NCBI GenBank assembly: GCA_963719325.1
Contig: CAVRBW010000020.1
Span: forward strand, 1-61,941
Length of the DNA stretch: 61,941 nt
Origin: DATBLE01 sp963719325
GTDB taxonomy: Bacteria > Actinomycetota > Thermoleophilia > Gaiellales > Gaiellaceae
Direction of reading: 5' to 3'
Part shown: positions 24,127-30,951 of the stretch, piece after piece
How positions within the stretch are numbered: position 1 is the first letter of the stretch
Layout of the letters: every line of letters begins with the position of its first letter
Position numbers and translations under genes: made by a program
Notes under the pieces: model-generated
What the model saw: the letters and a program-made list of their open reading frames with translations, nothing else
What the model was told of the DNA's origin: nothing
Databases searched by the model: none

Positions 24127-24690
24127 GTGGTGCTGCTCGTCGTCGCCGCCACGGTGCGTGAGCTCTCCTTCGTTCGCGGCGCGGAGACGCTCTGTTGCGG
24201 GATCGGCCCGGTCGAGGCGGCGCTGCAGACAGCGAGCGCCCTCGCAGAGCGGCGGCCCAGCGGGCTGCTCCATATCGGGATCGCCGGCGCCTCTGGGTTG
24301 GAGCCGCCGGCGCTCGTGCTCGGGTCGGAAGCCGTCTACTGCGACATCGTCGACCAAGCCTCGACGCTGCCACGCGTGACCAGAGTGGCGCCCGATGCGG
24401 AGTTGCTCGCCGCCGCGCGACGGACGCTGCCCGAGGCGCACGTGCTCCCGATCGGCACATGCGGCCGGGTGGGGGGCGGCGCCCCGTTCGAGGTCGAGGC
24501 GATGGAGGGTTTCGGCGTCCTCCGAGCCGCCCAGCTCGCCGGTATTCCCGCCGTCGAGCTGCGCGCGATCTCCAACGCTCCCGGTGAGGCCGATCGCGGG
24601 CGATGGCGCTTCGAGGAGGCGTTGGCAGCGCTTGCGCAGGCGCTTCCCCAGCTCGTCGAGGGGCTAGCAGCTCTCGAGTCGGACAGCTAG
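24127..24690 (+). CDS. mqnB: Futalosine hydrolase-like nucleosidase
   Basis: The 187-residue protein is a short member of the nucleoside phosphorylase superfamily: 'ETLCCGIGPVEAALQTA' (glycine loop), 'LLHIGIAGASGLEPPALVLG', and 'EVEAMEGFGVLRAAQLAGIP' with 'ELRAISNAPGE', where the ExE(D)ME(G) site holds the base and ribose. The 'EAMEGFGV' form and size fit futalosine hydrolase of the alternative menaquinone pathway. No other mqn gene is in the window, so a different nucleosidase substrate is possible. It starts at tandem GTG codons (24127, 24130) and overlaps the end of the convergent peptidase gene by four bases. Confidence 0.75.
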   Translation: MVLLVVAATVRELSFVRGAETLCCGIGPVEAALQTASALAERRPSGLLHIGIAGASGLEPPALVLGSEAVYCDIVDQASTLPRVTRVAPDAELLAAARRTLPEAHVLPIGTCGRVGGGAPFEVEAMEGFGVLRAAQLAGIPAVELRAISNAPGEADRGRWRFEEALAALAQALPQLVEGLAALESDS

Positions 24691-26177
24691 GCAGGGAGCG
24701 AGTCGCGCACGTACTCGGAGACGGCCTCGAGCTCGATCTCGGCCGAGGTCAGCTCCTTGAGGATCTCGTCCGCGGTCGGCCGCTGACCCTCGGACCAGAG
24801 CTCCCGGAGCAGCGACCCCGCGTCACGGCGCGTGAACCACGTGCTGCCGAACTTCTCGCGGAAGAATCGCTTCAGCTGCGCTTCGAACGCCCAGGCGCGA
24901 ACGTACTCGGTCGAGTAGAAGCCGGCGTCGACGTCGCCGAGGTAGTCGGTCCCGCTCGGCTCGATCTTCAGCGCGTCCGCGAGGATCTCGACGTAGCGGT
25001 CGCGGAGGGGTACCGGGTCGTCGGCCTCGTGCAACTCCAGCTCGTAGAGCACCTTCGCGCAGTAGCGCCGGACGAGGTAGAGGAGCCCGGTCGCGCTCTC
25101 GGCGACGAAGTCGGTCGGCCTCGGGACGTCCAGCCGCCGGTTCAGCCATGCGGCGTCCTGGACGAGGTGCTCCAGCAGCATCGCCCAGCCCTCGGTGACC
25201 GCGTAGTCGCCGAACCGTCGCTCCTCGACCGCCAGGTCGGCGCGTGTGTGGGCGAAGTGCTCCGTGTGGCCCGCCTCGTGGAAGAGCGCGCGCCAGTCGT
25301 CCACGCCGCCGATCGGCTGGATGACGAGCACGACGCGCTGGGGAACCTCGATCGGGGCGCAGAACGCCCGCGGCGTCTTCTTCTCTCGCTGCTCGACGTC
25401 GAGCTCGACGTTTGCCTGCGCCCGCAGGTCGATGCCGAGATCGCCCAGCGTCGCCTCGAGTGCGGGCAGCATCCGGTCGGCCGGAAACGACGGATCCCAC
25501 TCCGGCGCGCGGAAGACCCGCGCCACGTCGTAGCGCTTCGCCTCCGCGAGGCCGACGGCGGCACGCGAACGAAAGAGCCGGTCGCCGGCCTGCTCCCAGA
25601 GCTGCTCGGTCTCGTCGAGGAACGTCCGGCATTGCCCGCGCAGCTCGTCGAGGCGGAAGCCGAACCGTCGATGGAGCTCGACGTAGTTGGGCGCTCCGAG
25701 CTCGCCGACGGCCTTGCGCTCGACCTGGGCCGCGTCGAGCTGGATCGGGAGCAAGTGCTCCTCGGTGAGCGCGTTCCGCGTTTCCTCGAGCCGGCGGCGA
25801 CGTTCCCGGTCGGGCTCGTTGGCGATCGTCGGCCGCAGCATGCGAAATGGGATCTCGTCGCCGTCGACGGTCGCGGTCAGCTCGGCCTCGACCTGCGCGG
25901 CCCGCTCGGCGTGCTCGCGCGTCAGGTTGCCGAGATACCCCTGGCACGCAAACCGCCAGAGCTCGCGGGTGCGCCGGTTGCCGTCCACGGCGGACTCGAT
26001 CGCGTTCGCCTGCTCGAGGCTCGTCAGCTCGGCGTACTCGTCGTAGATGGGCGCGAGGTCGAGCGACGCCTTGTGCCCGGCGTAGTGGAGGTAGTACTCC
26101 TCGTCGATCGCTGCGACGAAGCGGTCCGCTCGTTCGCGGTACGCGTCCAGCTCCCGAGGGGTCGGTGCCGCAGACAA
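24687..26177 (-). CDS. M3-like zinc metallopeptidase
   Basis: The 496-residue cytosolic protein has the gluzincin site 'LFHEAGHTEHFAHT' (HExxH near residue 297) and the third-ligand helix 'VTEGWAMLLEHL' about 45 residues later. The N-terminal two-thirds is helical, and the layout resembles M3/M32-type oligopeptidases, though it is shorter than thimet-type enzymes. It would trim peptides; specificity is unknown. It is convergent with the nucleosidase gene and divergent from yjbQ with about 20 bases between the starts. Confidence 0.8.
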   Translation of the reverse strand: MSAAPTPRELDAYRERADRFVAAIDEEYYLHYAGHKASLDLAPIYDEYAELTSLEQANAIESAVDGNRRTRELWRFACQGYLGNLTREHAERAAQVEAELTATVDGDEIPFRMLRPTIANEPDRERRRRLEETRNALTEEHLLPIQLDAAQVERKAVGELGAPNYVELHRRFGFRLDELRGQCRTFLDETEQLWEQAGDRLFRSRAAVGLAEAKRYDVARVFRAPEWDPSFPADRMLPALEATLGDLGIDLRAQANVELDVEQREKKTPRAFCAPIEVPQRVVLVIQPIGGVDDWRALFHEAGHTEHFAHTRADLAVEERRFGDYAVTEGWAMLLEHLVQDAAWLNRRLDVPRPTDFVAESATGLLYLVRRYCAKVLYELELHEADDPVPLRDRYVEILADALKIEPSGTDYLGDVDAGFYSTEYVRAWAFEAQLKRFFREKFGSTWFTRRDAGSLLRELWSEGQRPTADEILKELTSAEIELEAVSEYVRDSLPA

Positions 26178-26197
26178 GCGTCGCCTAGGATACCCGC

Positions 26198-26599
26198 GTG
26201 CGGCGGATCAGCTTGCAGACGGAGCGTAAGACGCAGCTGGTCGACATCACGGCGCAGGTCCGGGAGGCTCTCGACCAAGCCAACGGCGCAGCCGCGGCGC
26301 TCGTCTACGTGCCGCACACGACCGCCGGGGTGACGATCAACGAGGGCGCCGATCCGGCCGTGGCCCGCGATCTCGAGGCGGCGCTGCAGAAGATCGTCGA
26401 CGACGGCTGGTCTTGGCAGCACGTCGAGGATCCCGACGGACCGAACGCTCCCTCGCATGTCCGCGGCTCTCTGATCGGGCCGCAGGTGCTCGTGCCGATC
26501 GACGGCGGCACGTTGTCCCTGGGTCGCTGGCAGGGGATCTTCTTCTGCGAGTTCGACGGCCCGCGCGAGCGGACCGTCTTCGTCTCGACGCTCGCCTAG
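26198..26599 (+). CDS. YjbQ/UPF0047 family protein
   Basis: The 133-residue protein matches UPF0047 along its length: 'VDITAQVREAL', 'AAALVYVPHTTAGVTINEGA', 'HVEDPDGPNAPSHVRGSLIG' and 'LGRWQGIFFCEFDGPRERTV'. The conserved His, Asp and Glu residues form a metal-like pocket. Some members show weak thiamine-phosphate-synthase activity; the physiological role is unsettled. The GTG at 26198 lies about 20 bases from the divergent peptidase start. Confidence 0.92.
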   Translation: MRRISLQTERKTQLVDITAQVREALDQANGAAAALVYVPHTTAGVTINEGADPAVARDLEAALQKIVDDGWSWQHVEDPDGPNAPSHVRGSLIGPQVLVPIDGGTLSLGRWQGIFFCEFDGPRERTVFVSTLA

Positions 26600-26642
26600 A
26601 GCTCTCCATCGCCGGTCGGCCCAAGGCGGCTACGCTCCGGCT

Positions 26643-28004
26643 ATGGCTGCTCCTGTCGCGAGGGACGACGAGCTCGAGCTGACGATCGACTCGCTCGCGT
26701 ACGGCGGGAACGGCGTCGCGCGACTGAACGGCTTCGTCGTCTTCGTCCGGCGCGGGTTGCCGGGCGACACCGTCCGCGCCCGCGTGACCAGAGTGAAGCG
26801 CGGCTGGGCCGAGGCGACGGCAACCGAGGTCGTGACGCCGAGCCCGCAGCGGGTCGATGCGCCCTGTGAGCACTTCCCGGTCTGTGGCGGCTGCCGCTTC
26901 CAGGACCTCGCGTACGAGGCGCAGGCTGCGGCAAAGGAGGCGCAGGTCCGTGACGCGCTCATCCGGATCGGAGGAATCGCCGATCCGCCGCTCGAGCCGA
27001 TCGTTCCCGCCGAGTCGCGGTTCCACTACCGGAACAAGCTCGAATACTCGTTCACGGACACGCCGAAAGGCGCGGCGCTCGGCTTCCACCGCGCGGGGCG
27101 CTGGGACGAGGTGCTCGAGATCGAGCGTTGCTGGCTCACCACCGACCTCGGCAACGCCGTCCGCGACGTGGTGCGCGAGTGGGCGCAGGAAGAGGGTCTG
27201 CCCGCCTACGACCAGGGGGCCCACCGTGGCTACCTCAGGCACCTCGTCGTCCGCGAAGGGCGGAACACCGGTCAGGCGCTCGTTCAGCTGGTCACCGCAC
27301 CCGGCGACCTCCAGGGTGCGGATCGGCTCGTCGACGCGCTGCGGCAGCTTCCGGAGGTGCGTTCGATCCATTGGGCGGTGAACGACTCGCCCGCCGAGGT
27401 GACGAATCTGCCCACGAACCTCCTCTGGGGGGAGGAGGCGATCGAGGAGGAGCTGCTCGGGCTTCGCTACCGGGTCCGTCCGAATGCGTTCCTGCAGACG
27501 AACAGTGCGATGGCCGAGCGCCTGTACGAGCTCGCAATCGAGTACGCGGGCCTGACCGGCACCGAGACGGTCTACGACCTCTACTGCGGGATCGGCGCGA
27601 TCGGCCTGTCGATGGCCTCGCGAGCGCTGACCGTCTGGGGGGTCGAGGTCTCGGCGGAATCCGTCGCCTGCGCGATCGAGAACGCGGGACTCAATCGGAT
27701 CACGAACGCCGCCTTCTTCGCGGGCGAGGTCGGATCGTCGCTCGAAGACCTGGCCGACCGGGCGGGGCCACCGGGCGTTGCCGTCGTCGACCCGCCGCGC
27801 GCGGGCCTCTCCGGTAAGGCGCTCCGCCGCCTCGCCAGGCTGGAGGCGTCACGGCTCGTCTACGTCTCCTGCAACCCGACCACGCTCGCGGGCAACGTGA
27901 AAGAGCTCGCGAGCGAATGGGGCTACCGGCTCGAGCGGGTGCGGCCCGTGGACATGTTCCCGCACACCCCGCACGTGGAGTCGGTGGCGCTCCTCACGAG
28001 ATGA
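26643..28004 (+). CDS. rlmD: TrmA/RlmD-family RNA (uracil-5-)-methyltransferase
   Basis: The 453-residue protein has a TRAM RNA-binding domain (about 8-65; 'LAYGGNGVARLNGFVVFVRR'), the iron-sulphur cysteines in 'CEHFPVCGGCRF', a central RNA-binding part and a SAM-methyltransferase domain with 'YDLYCGIGAIGLSM', 'DPPRAGLSGK' and the catalytic-cysteine motif 'YVSCNPTTLA'. Members methylate C5 of uridine in 23S rRNA (U1939 or U747) or tRNA; the exact target cannot be fixed from sequence, so the symbol is tentative. Its stop overlaps the ATG of the LLM gene (ATGA), so the two are coupled. Confidence 0.88.
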   Translation: MAAPVARDDELELTIDSLAYGGNGVARLNGFVVFVRRGLPGDTVRARVTRVKRGWAEATATEVVTPSPQRVDAPCEHFPVCGGCRFQDLAYEAQAAAKEAQVRDALIRIGGIADPPLEPIVPAESRFHYRNKLEYSFTDTPKGAALGFHRAGRWDEVLEIERCWLTTDLGNAVRDVVREWAQEEGLPAYDQGAHRGYLRHLVVREGRNTGQALVQLVTAPGDLQGADRLVDALRQLPEVRSIHWAVNDSPAEVTNLPTNLLWGEEAIEEELLGLRYRVRPNAFLQTNSAMAERLYELAIEYAGLTGTETVYDLYCGIGAIGLSMASRALTVWGVEVSAESVACAIENAGLNRITNAAFFAGEVGSSLEDLADRAGPPGVAVVDPPRAGLSGKALRRLARLEASRLVYVSCNPTTLAGNVKELASEWGYRLERVRPVDMFPHTPHVESVALLTR

Positions 28005-28885
28005 GGGTCAACCTGATGATCGAGGGCCAGGAGGGCGTCTCCTGGCCGGACTGGCTCGCCCTTGCGCGCACCTGCGAGGAGAGCGGGCTCGAAGGCCTGT
28101 TCCGGTCCGACCACTACTCGTCGCTGATGGGCGGCTCGGAGCGCGAGTCGCTCGACGCCTGGGCGACGATCTCCGCCCTCTCGGCCGTCACCGACCGGAT
28201 CAGGCTCGGCACGCTGGTCTCCCCGGTCACGTTTCGCCGTGCCGGTGAGATCGCGAAGGTGGTCGCGACCGCCGATCACGTCTCGGGTGGGAGGGTCGAG
28301 CTCGGTCTCGGGGCAGGCTGGAACGAGTCCGAGCATGCCGCCTACGGCTTTCCGTTCCCGCCCCTCCGCGAGCGCATGGACCTGCTCGAGGAACAGCTCG
28401 CTCAGGTCACGCGGCAGTGGGCCGAGCTGTCGCCGCAACCGGTCCAGCGCCCGCATCCGCCGCTGACCATGGGCGGGGCCGCCGGCCCGCGGAGCTGCCG
28501 TCTCGCCGCCCGGTTCGCGGACGAGTACAACACCGTCTTCGCCACCGTGGAGGAGTGTGCAGAGCGACGGGCCCGGGTGGAGGCAGCCTGCCGAAGCGCC
28601 GGGCGGGAGCCGATCCTCTTCTCCCTGATGACGGGCTGCGTGGTCGCCCGCGACACCGGCGAGCTCCAGGCGAGGGCGGCCGGCGTCGCCCGCCAGACCG
28701 GGAGGGACGCGGCCGAGTTCCTCGGCAGCGACCAGACGATCACCGGCACGGTCGAGGAGGTCGTCGAGCGTCTGCGCGACTACCGGCAGGCGGGCGTCGA
28801 GCGGGTCTATCTGCAGCATCTCGACCACGCCGATCTGGACATGATCCGCCTGATCGGCGCCGAGGTCGTTCCCTCGCTCGGGTGA
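28001..28885 (+). CDS. LLM-class flavin/F420-dependent oxidoreductase
   Basis: The 294-residue TIM-barrel protein shows the luciferase-like pattern: 'GLEGLFRSDHYSSL', 'LSAVTDRIRLGTLVSPVTFR', 'VVATADHVSGGRVELGLGAG', 'WNESEHAAYGFPFPPLRERM'. The 'HVSGGRVELGLGAGWN' loop is typical of F420-using members in actinobacteria. Substrate is unknown. It starts at an ATG that overlaps the methyltransferase stop. Confidence 0.88.
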   Translation: MRVNLMIEGQEGVSWPDWLALARTCEESGLEGLFRSDHYSSLMGGSERESLDAWATISALSAVTDRIRLGTLVSPVTFRRAGEIAKVVATADHVSGGRVELGLGAGWNESEHAAYGFPFPPLRERMDLLEEQLAQVTRQWAELSPQPVQRPHPPLTMGGAAGPRSCRLAARFADEYNTVFATVEECAERRARVEAACRSAGREPILFSLMTGCVVARDTGELQARAAGVARQTGRDAAEFLGSDQTITGTVEEVVERLRDYRQAGVERVYLQHLDHADLDMIRLIGAEVVPSLG

Positions 28886-28894
28886 TCTCGGATC

Positions 28895-28918
28895 GCCGAC
28901 CGTCGTGATACGGTCGGC
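28895..28918 (+). terminator. Hairpin between the LLM gene and the lipoprotein gene
   Basis: Perfect 9-base arms GCCGACCGT and ACGGTCGGC around a six-base loop, 10 bases after the LLM stop. No T-run follows. It may terminate the methyltransferase-LLM operon. Confidence 0.55.
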
Positions 28919-28953
28919 CGGCAGGCGGAATTCCCCCTCAAAGGAGTCTTTGT

Positions 28954-29541
28954 ATGCGACGTATGTCGATGCTGGCCCTCGCCGCGTTCGCGCTCGCGGT
29001 CGCTCTGGTCGCGGCCGGATGCGGCGGGAGCAGCGACAATAGCGCGGCAACGACTGAGGCCGCGACCACCGAGGCTGCGACCACGGAGGCGGCCATGACC
29101 GAGGCCACGACGACCGAGGCGGCCATGACCGAGGCCACGACGACCGAGGCGGCCATGACCGAGGCCACGACGACCAAGGCGTCGTCGTCGGCCCTGTCGG
29201 GGCTCTCGGCAGGAAAGTGCCGCGATCTCGCGGAGTCGGGCCAGAAGCTGTCCGCCGCCTTCTCCGGGTCGGCCAACGGCGCGGACTTGAAGAAGCAGGC
29301 TGCGCTCATGCAGGAGTTCGTGAAGAAGGTTCCCTCCGAGATCCGGGCGGACTTCCAGGTCCTCGCCGACTACGTGTCGAAGTTCGCGGACGTCGCCGGG
29401 AACCTCAAGCCCGGCAAGACACCGGATCCGCAGACGCTTGCGAAGATCCAGCAAGCGGTGACGTCGATCGATCAGACGAAGCTGACCCAGGCCTCACAAC
29501 ACGTCAGCGCCTGGGTGCAGAAGAACTGCACCTCTAGCTGA
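28954..29541 (+). CDS. Lipoprotein with a Thr/Ala/Glu repeat linker
   Basis: The 195-residue product has a lipoprotein signal (lipobox 'AAGC', Cys23), then a low-complexity linker of 'TTEAA' / 'MTEAT' units (about 30-75), then a helical domain of about 110 residues ('SAGKCRDLAESGQKLSAAFS', 'EFVKKVPSEIRADFQVLADY') with cysteines near both ends that could pair. The linker would hold the domain away from the membrane within the wall. No named family is recognised. AAAGGAG stands eight bases before the ATG. Confidence 0.8.
   Translation: MRRMSMLALAAFALAVALVAAGCGGSSDNSAATTEAATTEAATTEAAMTEATTTEAAMTEATTTEAAMTEATTTKASSSALSGLSAGKCRDLAESGQKLSAAFSGSANGADLKKQAALMQEFVKKVPSEIRADFQVLADYVSKFADVAGNLKPGKTPDPQTLAKIQQAVTSIDQTKLTQASQHVSAWVQKNCTSS
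29086..29175 (+). repeat. Three tandem 30-bp units inside the lipoprotein gene
   Basis: Three near-identical 30-base units encode 'EAAMTEATTT' copies. Perfect tandem units at this length tend to change copy number by slippage, so linker length may vary between strains. Confidence 0.9.
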
Positions 29542-30328
29542 GGTCGTCCTCGTCGGACCTGTCCGGGGACTGTCCCCGGGCAGGTCCGTTCACGACCGTC
29601 GGGCGTCGGCGTACCTGGGCCCAGATCAGATCGGCGTTCGGGACCAGGAAACCTGCGGAGAGTGCCGGAAGGGCGGGCAGGCCCGAGACGTCCGCCCACA
29701 CGGTGATCGCAATGGTCGCGCCGAGCCCGGCGACCATTCCGAGCCACGTCCAGCCGGGCCGGAGCCGGTATCGGGCCGCAGCCGCCAGAAACAGCGCGAA
29801 GAAGAGCAGATCGGGAATGCCGAGCCGCGGATCGTCGCGCTCGTGGGGGAGTGCGAAGAAGAACGAAAAGTGGTTGAAGACCGACGAGTGGTGCTCGACG
29901 ATGTTCCCGGTCGGGCCGCGGAACACCGAGTAGGCGTCGATGAACGGGATGATCAGGGCGACGATCACGAGCAGGAGCAGCTCCTCGAAGAGGACGAGGA
30001 ACCAGAAGGCGAAGAGCGTGACCGCCGCGAGCTTGGCGAAGTTCCCGAGCACGTCGAGGTCGGCAACCTCGGAGAGCACCGCGAGCACTCCGAGCGCCGC
30101 GGCCGTCGGCAACAGGCCTTGCGCTCGTGCGATCGGCAGCAGAATCAGGTCGAAGAGGAACACCGCGGGCATCAGTACTCCCGCGAGCAGCGCCACCTCC
30201 CACCAGATCGAGATCCCCGGAATCGAGTCCGCGGAGAAGTAGTACGCGGTGAGGGCCGCCGCGAGCGCGACGAGCGCGACTGCCCGGCGCTTCCCGGGCT
30301 GCTCTAGTACGGGGGCAGCTCGGCCCAC
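29534..30328 (-). CDS. Presenilin-like (GxGD-type) intramembrane aspartyl protease candidate
   Basis: From the GTG at 30328 the product is 264 residues with about seven to nine hydrophobic helices. Three features match presenilin/signal-peptide-peptidase enzymes in order: an aspartate ending a long helix in 'IIPFIDAYSVF' (Asp131), a second in 'RLGIPDLLFFALF' (Asp173, in place of LGxGD), and 'PALPAL' (218-223) before the last hydrophobic stretch. In this family the two aspartates cut transmembrane segments and PAL shapes the site. Family membership is read by eye. The start overlaps the UDG-like gene by 25 bases and an AAGGTGG lies upstream; other starts are lacking. It is the last gene of the lipid-locus run. 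Confidence 0.65.
   Translation of the reverse strand: MGRAAPVLEQPGKRRAVALVALAAALTAYYFSADSIPGISIWWEVALLAGVLMPAVFLFDLILLPIARAQGLLPTAAALGVLAVLSEVADLDVLGNFAKLAAVTLFAFWFLVLFEELLLLVIVALIIPFIDAYSVFRGPTGNIVEHHSSVFNHFSFFFALPHERDDPRLGIPDLLFFALFLAAAARYRLRPGWTWLGMVAGLGATIAITVWADVSGLPALPALSAGFLVPNADLIWAQVRRRPTVVNGPARGQSPDRSDEDDLS
29555..29587. repeat. 33-bp palindrome at the convergent gene ends
   Basis: GGACCTG and CAGGTCC arms enclose a second palindrome CCGGGGACTGTCCCCGG. It is just after the lipoprotein stop on the plus strand and inside the last codons of the presenilin-like gene on the other strand. It may end plus-strand transcripts and shares the GGGAC/GTCCC core with repeats at 15397 and 42104. 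Confidence 0.7.
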
Positions 30329-30951
30329 CAGGTGCCGACCACCTTGAAGGCGTTCCAGAATGCGGTCTTGGTCGCCTGCTCGTCGAGCGAGGCGTCGACG
30401 TCGGGCACGACGAGCGCGTCGACGGTCGGCGTGAACCGCTGGAGCTCGCCGTGCGTGGGCTCGACGGTGTGCGCGAGCGGGAACTCGAGGTCGTTGAGGA
30501 ACGCGAGTGCGTCCTCGCCCATCGCCACGATCAGCTTCGGCTGGACGATGTGCAGCTCGCGCGTCAACCACCCCCGCGCCTCGTCGTCGGCCGCGCCCTC
30601 CGCGAGCTTGACGCAATTCGTGCCGTAGACGGCCATCGGATCGACCCGCAGTCGCTGCAAGGACTTCAGGATCGCCTGCCCGGCGCGGCCGTAGAACGCC
30701 ACCCCTTCCTGGACCTCCGACGGCTGCGGAGCATGCTTGACCAGGAGGATGTCGGCGAGCGGGTGACCGGAGCCCAGCACCGGCACGGCCACCCCGCCGG
30801 CAACGCGCACGATCTCGTCTCCGAGCTCGTTGATCTCGGAAATGGCCTTCTGCAGGTACTTCTCGTGGATCTCGTCGGCAGGCACGGCAGTCACGGGGGC
30901 ACGATCAGTGTTCTCCTCTAGCGGACCCTTTCCTTGGCCTGCGCGACCCAT
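30304..30951 (-). CDS. Uracil-DNA glycosylase superfamily protein
   Basis: The 215-residue protein resembles family 4/5 uracil-DNA glycosylases in fold: 'DILLVKHAPQPSEVQEGVAF' with 'YGRAGQAILKSLQRLRV' stands where motif A and the following helix lie, and 'QPKLIVAMGEDALAFLN' is the central strand-helix. It lacks the four iron-sulphur cysteines of family 4 (a single Cys in 'GTNCVKL'), and the usual His-Pro-Ser motif B is replaced by 'VVPDVDASL'. So activity on uracil in DNA is doubtful. The ATG at 30951 overlaps the upstream gene by 34 bases; a GTG at 30894, after an AGAGGAG site, is a possible alternative. Confidence 0.7.
   Translation of the reverse strand: MGRAGQGKGPLEENTDRAPVTAVPADEIHEKYLQKAISEINELGDEIVRVAGGVAVPVLGSGHPLADILLVKHAPQPSEVQEGVAFYGRAGQAILKSLQRLRVDPMAVYGTNCVKLAEGAADDEARGWLTRELHIVQPKLIVAMGEDALAFLNDLEFPLAHTVEPTHGELQRFTPTVDALVVPDVDASLDEQATKTAFWNAFKVVGTWWAELPPY

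Noticed and set aside
24603..26333. Forward open frame across the M3-like peptidase
   Set aside because: Complementary to a gene with HEAGH and a matching glutamate helix; no domain in the forward translation.
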